Source of the DNA: a virus
IMG/VR virus record: IMGVR_UViG_3300042310_000088
Coordinates: 1-23,708 of that record
Length of the DNA stretch: 23,708 nucleotides
Reading direction: 5' to 3' (one strand)
The notes below the pieces were generated by a model that saw only the letters and a program-made list of their open reading frames with translations, was not told the origin of the DNA and did no database searches. The translations under genes and the position numbers were made by a program. Of this stretch, positions 20,495 through 23,708 are shown one piece after another (within the stretch, counting starts at the first letter, position 1; each line of letters begins with the position of its first letter).

Positions 20495-22422
20495 TGGCAA
20501 AAAATGTACAATTAACCATAGATATAAAAGGTAATGACTCAGTTGGGAAAGCGGCTGAAAAAACCACATCATTAAGAACCGAACTTAAAAAACTTAAACA
20601 AGAGTTAGCTAGTGGAAATTTAACGGGTCAAGCATTTGATGAGGCAGCGGCAAAAGCAGGGAAATTACAAGACTCAATAGCAGACGTAAATCAAAGAGTT
20701 AAAAACTTAGCAAGTGACACAGGCAAACTTGATGGGTTTATTGACATAGCTACGGGTATAACGGGAGGTTTTGCTGCGGCTCAGGGTGCAATGGCACTCT
20801 TTGGAGATGAGAATGAGGAAGTACAAAAACAATTAGTTAAAATACAAGGGGCGGTAGCATTATTAAACGGGGTTCAACAAGTAGCAAATACCTTAAATAA
20901 AGATAGTGCTGCAATGACTCAGTTGCAATCTGTTAGGCTACAAGTATTAACATTTATACAAGCACGTTACACCGCTGCTGTTGGTGCTTCTACGGGTGCA
21001 ATGAAGATAATGAGAATAGTGGGTATGAGTTTAGGTATTGGACTTATTACCGCTGCTATTGGATTATTGATTGCTAACTTTGATAAGGTCAAAGCAGTTG
21101 TAATGAATGTAGTTGATAGGTTTAAAAACTTAGGCTCAGGCGTTAAAAACATTTTATCGGTAATGTTTCCATTTATTGGAGTCATTAGGTTAGTTTATGC
21201 AGGTTTAGAAAAATTAGGTGTGTTTGCTGAAACGGCAGCGGATAGATATGAGAAGTTAGAAAAAGCAAACCAAAAGCAAAGCAAACAAATGCAACGTGAG
21301 ATAGACTTAATGGAGGCTCAGGGTGCAAGTGCAAGGGATTTGTATTTAGCAAAGCATAAACAATTAATGTTGGATTATGAAACAATGGAGGCTAAAAGAA
21401 AATTAATTGGTTTAACGACAGAAGAACAAGAAGCGCAAAAAGATTTAGCTAACTCTATTAATATACTCAATGCTGAAGAAACTAAAAGAATAAAAGACGA
21501 TGCTGAAAAACAACAACAAGAAAGAGATAAAGCAAATAAAGAGGCACAACAAAAAAAGAAACAAGAAAACGATAAAAGAATAGCAGAGGAAAAAAGAGTT
21601 GAAGATGAAATAAAAAAACTAAAAGAGGATGAGGCTGAAAAACAAAGATTAAGAGGTAAATCTGATTTTGAATTAGAGTTAATGGAACTGCAAAAACAAG
21701 CAGAGCAAAAACTTGAATTAGTCAAAAATGATTTAGAGGCTCAGAAACTAATTAGGGATAATTATGAAAAAGATACGGCTGCTTTAAATGAAAAGTATAG
21801 ACTTGAGGCTGAGGCAAAACAAAAAGAAATAGACGATAAGAAAACAGAAGACGACAAGGCAAAGAATGAGCAAAGACTTGCAGATGAAAAAGCCTATGCA
21901 GAACAAACAATAGCAGTCACTCAAGCAATAGAAGATAGTAAGATAAGTATAGCACAACAAGGCGCACAATTACTTAATCAAGTTGCAGGACAAAGTAAGG
22001 GTTTAGCATTAGCAGCCTTGGCAATCGAAAAGGGTGCAGCAATAGCAAGTGTAATTATAAACACTCAAAGAGCAATAGCAGGTTATACGGCAGCGGCAGC
22101 TCAAAGATCAGCATTAACGGCAGGTGCTACAACTGCATTTGATACGGCATTAGCAGCTAAACAAATAGCAGGGGCAAAGATAAGCGCAGGTATTAACATA
22201 GCATCAATAGCAGCAGCAGGGATAAATGGTGCAAAAAATATATCAAGTGGTGGCGGTTCGGGTTCAGGTGGTGGCTCAGTACAACCTCCCAATATAAGAG
22301 GCTCACAAACATCAAACGAACAACCTACTCCACAACCTACTAAGGTGTTTGTAACTGAAACTGATATAAGGTCAGTAACAAGAAAGGTAGATGGTATATT
22401 TACCCAAGCAACTATAATATAA
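20494..22422 (+). CDS. Tape measure protein
   Basis: 642 residues. It begins with a strand-rich segment (NVQLTIDIKGNDSVGKAAEK) and alternating helices, has hydrophobic segments at about 172-196 (IMRIVGMSLGIGLITAAIGL) and 219-235, then a long charged coiled coil (about 250-480, rich in Lys/Glu/Gln), an Ala/Gly-rich hydrophobic region (about 490-595) and a Gly/Ser/Pro/Gln linker before a conserved-looking end (KVFVTETDIRSVTRKVDGIF). This is the usual make-up of tape measures, which set tail length and help DNA enter the cell. Using the common rule of about 0.15 nm per residue, the tail would be near 95 nm. It starts in a TAATG overlap. Confidence 0.88.
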   Translation: MAKNVQLTIDIKGNDSVGKAAEKTTSLRTELKKLKQELASGNLTGQAFDEAAAKAGKLQDSIADVNQRVKNLASDTGKLDGFIDIATGITGGFAAAQGAMALFGDENEEVQKQLVKIQGAVALLNGVQQVANTLNKDSAAMTQLQSVRLQVLTFIQARYTAAVGASTGAMKIMRIVGMSLGIGLITAAIGLLIANFDKVKAVVMNVVDRFKNLGSGVKNILSVMFPFIGVIRLVYAGLEKLGVFAETAADRYEKLEKANQKQSKQMQREIDLMEAQGASARDLYLAKHKQLMLDYETMEAKRKLIGLTTEEQEAQKDLANSINILNAEETKRIKDDAEKQQQERDKANKEAQQKKKQENDKRIAEEKRVEDEIKKLKEDEAEKQRLRGKSDFELELMELQKQAEQKLELVKNDLEAQKLIRDNYEKDTAALNEKYRLEAEAKQKEIDDKKTEDDKAKNEQRLADEKAYAEQTIAVTQAIEDSKISIAQQGAQLLNQVAGQSKGLALAALAIEKGAAIASVIINTQRAIAGYTAAAAQRSALTAGATTAFDTALAAKQIAGAKISAGINIASIAAAGINGAKNISSGGGSGSGGGSVQPPNIRGSQTSNEQPTPQPTKVFVTETDIRSVTRKVDGIFTQATII

Positions 22423-22424
22423 AA

Positions 22425-22451
22425 CAAAAAACCCCTCGAAATTGAGGGGTT
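22425..22451 (-). terminator. Intrinsic terminator oriented leftward (minus strand)
   Basis: Stem AACCCCTC/GAGGGGTT (22430-22437 with 22444-22451). Reading leftward it is followed by TTTTTTG, a full U-tract; reading rightward only TTAATTG follows. Therefore it fits a minus-strand transcript best, though it may weakly end the tape-measure mRNA. It is almost the inverse of the terminator at 16586. Confidence 0.75.
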
Positions 22452-22484
22452 AATTGCTTATGAAAAACGATTAAGCTAAAAAAC
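22425..22484 (-). ncRNA. Candidate minus-strand small RNA, about 60 nt, two hairpins
   Basis: From the predicted start near 22484, leftward transcription gives an RNA with a first hairpin GCTTA/TAAGC (22472-22476 with 22456-22460, loop of 11) and a second hairpin that is the leftward terminator. Promoter, two hairpins and U-tract together are the normal anatomy of a bacterial small RNA. It has no ORF of note. It is antisense to the 3' untranslated part of the tape-measure mRNA. Confidence 0.5.
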
Positions 22485-22488
22485 AATG

Positions 22489-22519
22489 CAAATATAATAC
22501 TATCACTTTCAAATAACAA
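22489..22519 (-). promoter_or_regulatory. Minus-strand promoter (TTG-N20-TATATTTG)
   Basis: On the minus strand, TTG (22519-22517) and TATATTTG (22496-22489) are 20 bases apart, matching the consensus seen for + strand genes. It points into the small RNA and its terminator. Confidence 0.55.
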
Positions 22520-22525
22520 GGCAAA

Positions 22526-22556
22526 TTTAAAAAACAATAAAAAAAAATTAAGATTG
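22526..22556 (+). promoter_or_regulatory. Probable late-type promoter of the protease/scaffold gene (TAAGATTG)
   Basis: ATTAAGATTGTTTTAT (22547-22562) matches the repeated late-type sequence ATTAACTTTGTTTTAT at 15006 and 16624 in 14 of 16 positions. The -7 equivalent is TAAGATTG (22549-22556), with TTTA at 22526-22529, 19 bases upstream. The start codon follows 12 bases later. Confidence 0.5.
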
Positions 22557-22568
22557 TTTTATGTATAG

Positions 22569-23708
22569 ATGGAATTGCCAATAATCGAATTAACGCTTGA
22601 AGAGTTGGAACAAGGAATTGATGCGACTGCATTGGTAGAAAATCCTGCAATTCAACGTAATTGGATGACTTTTAAGGAGCATAAGTCTTACGAGTTCAAA
22701 ACACACAACGAAGAGAAAAGAATATTAGCAGGTGCTTTAATGGTGGCTGACTTTCCAATGTATCGTAACATGAATGGCAAAGAGTTCTTTGTTAAATTTA
22801 GTGCAGAAACTATTGAGCAGTTGGCAGATAGAATGGTACTAAACAATAAACTTACCGCTTTCAATTTCGAACATGATGCTAAAAAAGAGTTGGCAGATAT
22901 GCATATCCAACAATTCTTTATAATCAATACTGAATTAGGTATGGACACTCCAAAAGGATTTGATACTTTACCAAATGGTTCTTTATTCGCTTTTGTTAAA
23001 GTAAACAATGAGCAAGTGTGGAATGATTATGTAAAGACAGGAATTGTAAAAGGGTTTTCTATTGAGGGCAACTTTGCAACTAAAGAAGAGTTTAGTGAGC
23101 AAACATTTTTAAACGAATTTCAAACAATTATAAACATGACAGATAAAAAAATCGCTACATCAAAACTCGATGAGTTAGTAGCAAAAGCAAAATCACTCTT
23201 TTCTGAAGAAGTAAAAGAAGAGATTGTAAAAAAAGAAGAGGAAGTTAAAATGGGTGAGGCTAAACTTACCGATGGAACTTTAGTAATGTGGGAGGGAGAA
23301 TTGTCTGAGGGTACTATCGTTCTATTAGAAGATGGAACTGCTGCACCTGATGGCGAACACACTTTTGAAGATGGAACGGTCATCAGCATTGAGGGTGGTC
23401 AAATAGTTGCTTATGCTGAACCAATCACAGAACAAGAAATGGCAATCCAAAAACTAACTGAAATGGTTACTAAATTAGAAACTGAAAACGCTGAATTGAA
23501 GTCAAGTTTTGAGAAATCAATCAGTGAGTCAGTATCTAAAGTAGAAGAAAAATTTAGCGCACAAATTAAAGAGTCTAACAAATTAACTGAAGATGTTTTG
23601 GAGTTAGTTAAGACCTTAGTTGCTGAACCTACTCAACATACTTTCAATACGCAATCTAAACCTAAATCATTCATTGATAGTTTAGCTGCTCAATTCAAAT
23701 ACGAACAA
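22569..23708 (+). CDS. XkdF-type prohead serine protease fused to scaffold-like region (3' end outside window)
   Basis: 380 codons, open to the window end. Residues 1-175 fit the XkdF/S78_2 putative phage protease family: ATALVENPAIQ (19-29), RILAGALMVADFPMYR (51-66), FVKFSAETIEQLA (74-86), the histidine segment FNFEHDA (98-104, His102), GSLFAFVKV (137-145) and the serine segment KGFSIEGNF (161-169, Ser164). An in-frame ATG at codon 190 (23136) begins a second part: Lys/Glu helices, a DGT-rich beta segment (about 230-285, with DGEHTFEDGTVI) and a coiled coil (about 290-350), as expected of a scaffold. The protease should mature the prohead and cut its own scaffold. No capsid gene is visible before the edge. 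Confidence 0.85.
   Translation, partial: MELPIIELTLEELEQGIDATALVENPAIQRNWMTFKEHKSYEFKTHNEEKRILAGALMVADFPMYRNMNGKEFFVKFSAETIEQLADRMVLNNKLTAFNFEHDAKKELADMHIQQFFIINTELGMDTPKGFDTLPNGSLFAFVKVNNEQVWNDYVKTGIVKGFSIEGNFATKEEFSEQTFLNEFQTIINMTDKKIATSKLDELVAKAKSLFSEEVKEEIVKKEEEVKMGEAKLTDGTLVMWEGELSEGTIVLLEDGTAAPDGEHTFEDGTVISIEGGQIVAYAEPITEQEMAIQKLTEMVTKLETENAELKSSFEKSISESVSKVEEKFSAQIKESNKLTEDVLELVKTLVAEPTQHTFNTQSKPKSFIDSLAAQFKYEQ

Noticed and set aside
20221-22427. Several minus-strand ORFs opposite the 873-residue protein and the tape measure
   Set aside because: They lie fully within strongly coding + strand genes, have Ser/Cys/Phe-rich translations typical of antisense shadows and lack promoters at their starts.
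22688-23389. Minus-strand ORFs opposite the protease/scaffold gene
   Set aside because: The + strand frame is continuous, matches the XkdF family and has a promoter; the minus frames are shadows.
1-23708. CRISPR array, insertion sequence or diversity-generating retroelement
   Set aside because: No regularly spaced repeats with unique spacers, no transposase or reverse transcriptase, and no template/variable repeat pair were seen.

Overview
This 23.7 kb window is part of a tailed-phage genome (free phage or prophage) from a Bacteroidetes host, most likely a flavobacterium. The DNA is AT-rich. Nearly every intergenic gap carries the Bacteroidetes sigma-A type -7 element TAnnTTTG, often with a TTTG-like -33 element 17-20 bases upstream. 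Shine-Dalgarno sequences are almost absent. Every protein gene reads on the + strand. No integrase, repressor or lysis gene is visible, and the window is open at both ends: a DNA methyltransferase is cut on the left and a capsid protease/scaffold gene is cut on the right.

Layout: (1) 1-405, end of a DNA methyltransferase. (2) 406-3059, replication: a promoter and a short structured RNA ending in a terminator, then a replisome-organiser-like protein with iteron-like repeats inside its gene, a DnaB helicase and NinG. (3) 3116-4622, recombination: a Sak3-type single-strand annealing protein followed by a YqaJ-type exonuclease. (4) 4659-6898, small regulatory genes, including a stand-alone DnaA domain IV-like protein, a tRNA-like leader RNA and a sigma-like protein. 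(5) 6895-12204, a sugar/methyl transfer cassette (three glycosyltransferase-like proteins and two class I methyltransferases with small interleaved ORFs), a metallophosphoesterase and two tiny membrane peptides. (6) 12186-13416, small genes including an SSB-like protein ending in DDLPF and a DUF3310 protein. (7) 13420-14993, terminase small and large subunits. (8) 15027-22422, tail module: a probable tail-assembly chaperone with a U-run -1 frameshift site, a gp10-like protein, a promoter-gene-terminator insertion (moron), two large tail proteins and the tape measure. (9) 22569-end, an XkdF-type prohead protease fused in frame to a scaffold-like region.

The genes fit one programme. Replication and recombination proteins amplify the genome, the terminase packages it, and the tail genes build a long non-contractile or contractile tail. 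Translation seems organised around stop-start overlaps (eleven ATGA junctions) and leaderless mRNAs: four start codons sit exactly four bases after a TAnnTTTG element. A different, shared promoter sequence precedes three morphogenesis transcription units.

The most interesting non-coding candidates are a 5' RNA with two hairpins whose loops can kiss (443-534), a tRNA-like leader (6104-6192) and a minus-strand two-hairpin small RNA with its own promoter and terminator between the tape measure and protease genes (22425-22484). All functional statements are inferred from reading the sequence; no database search was run.
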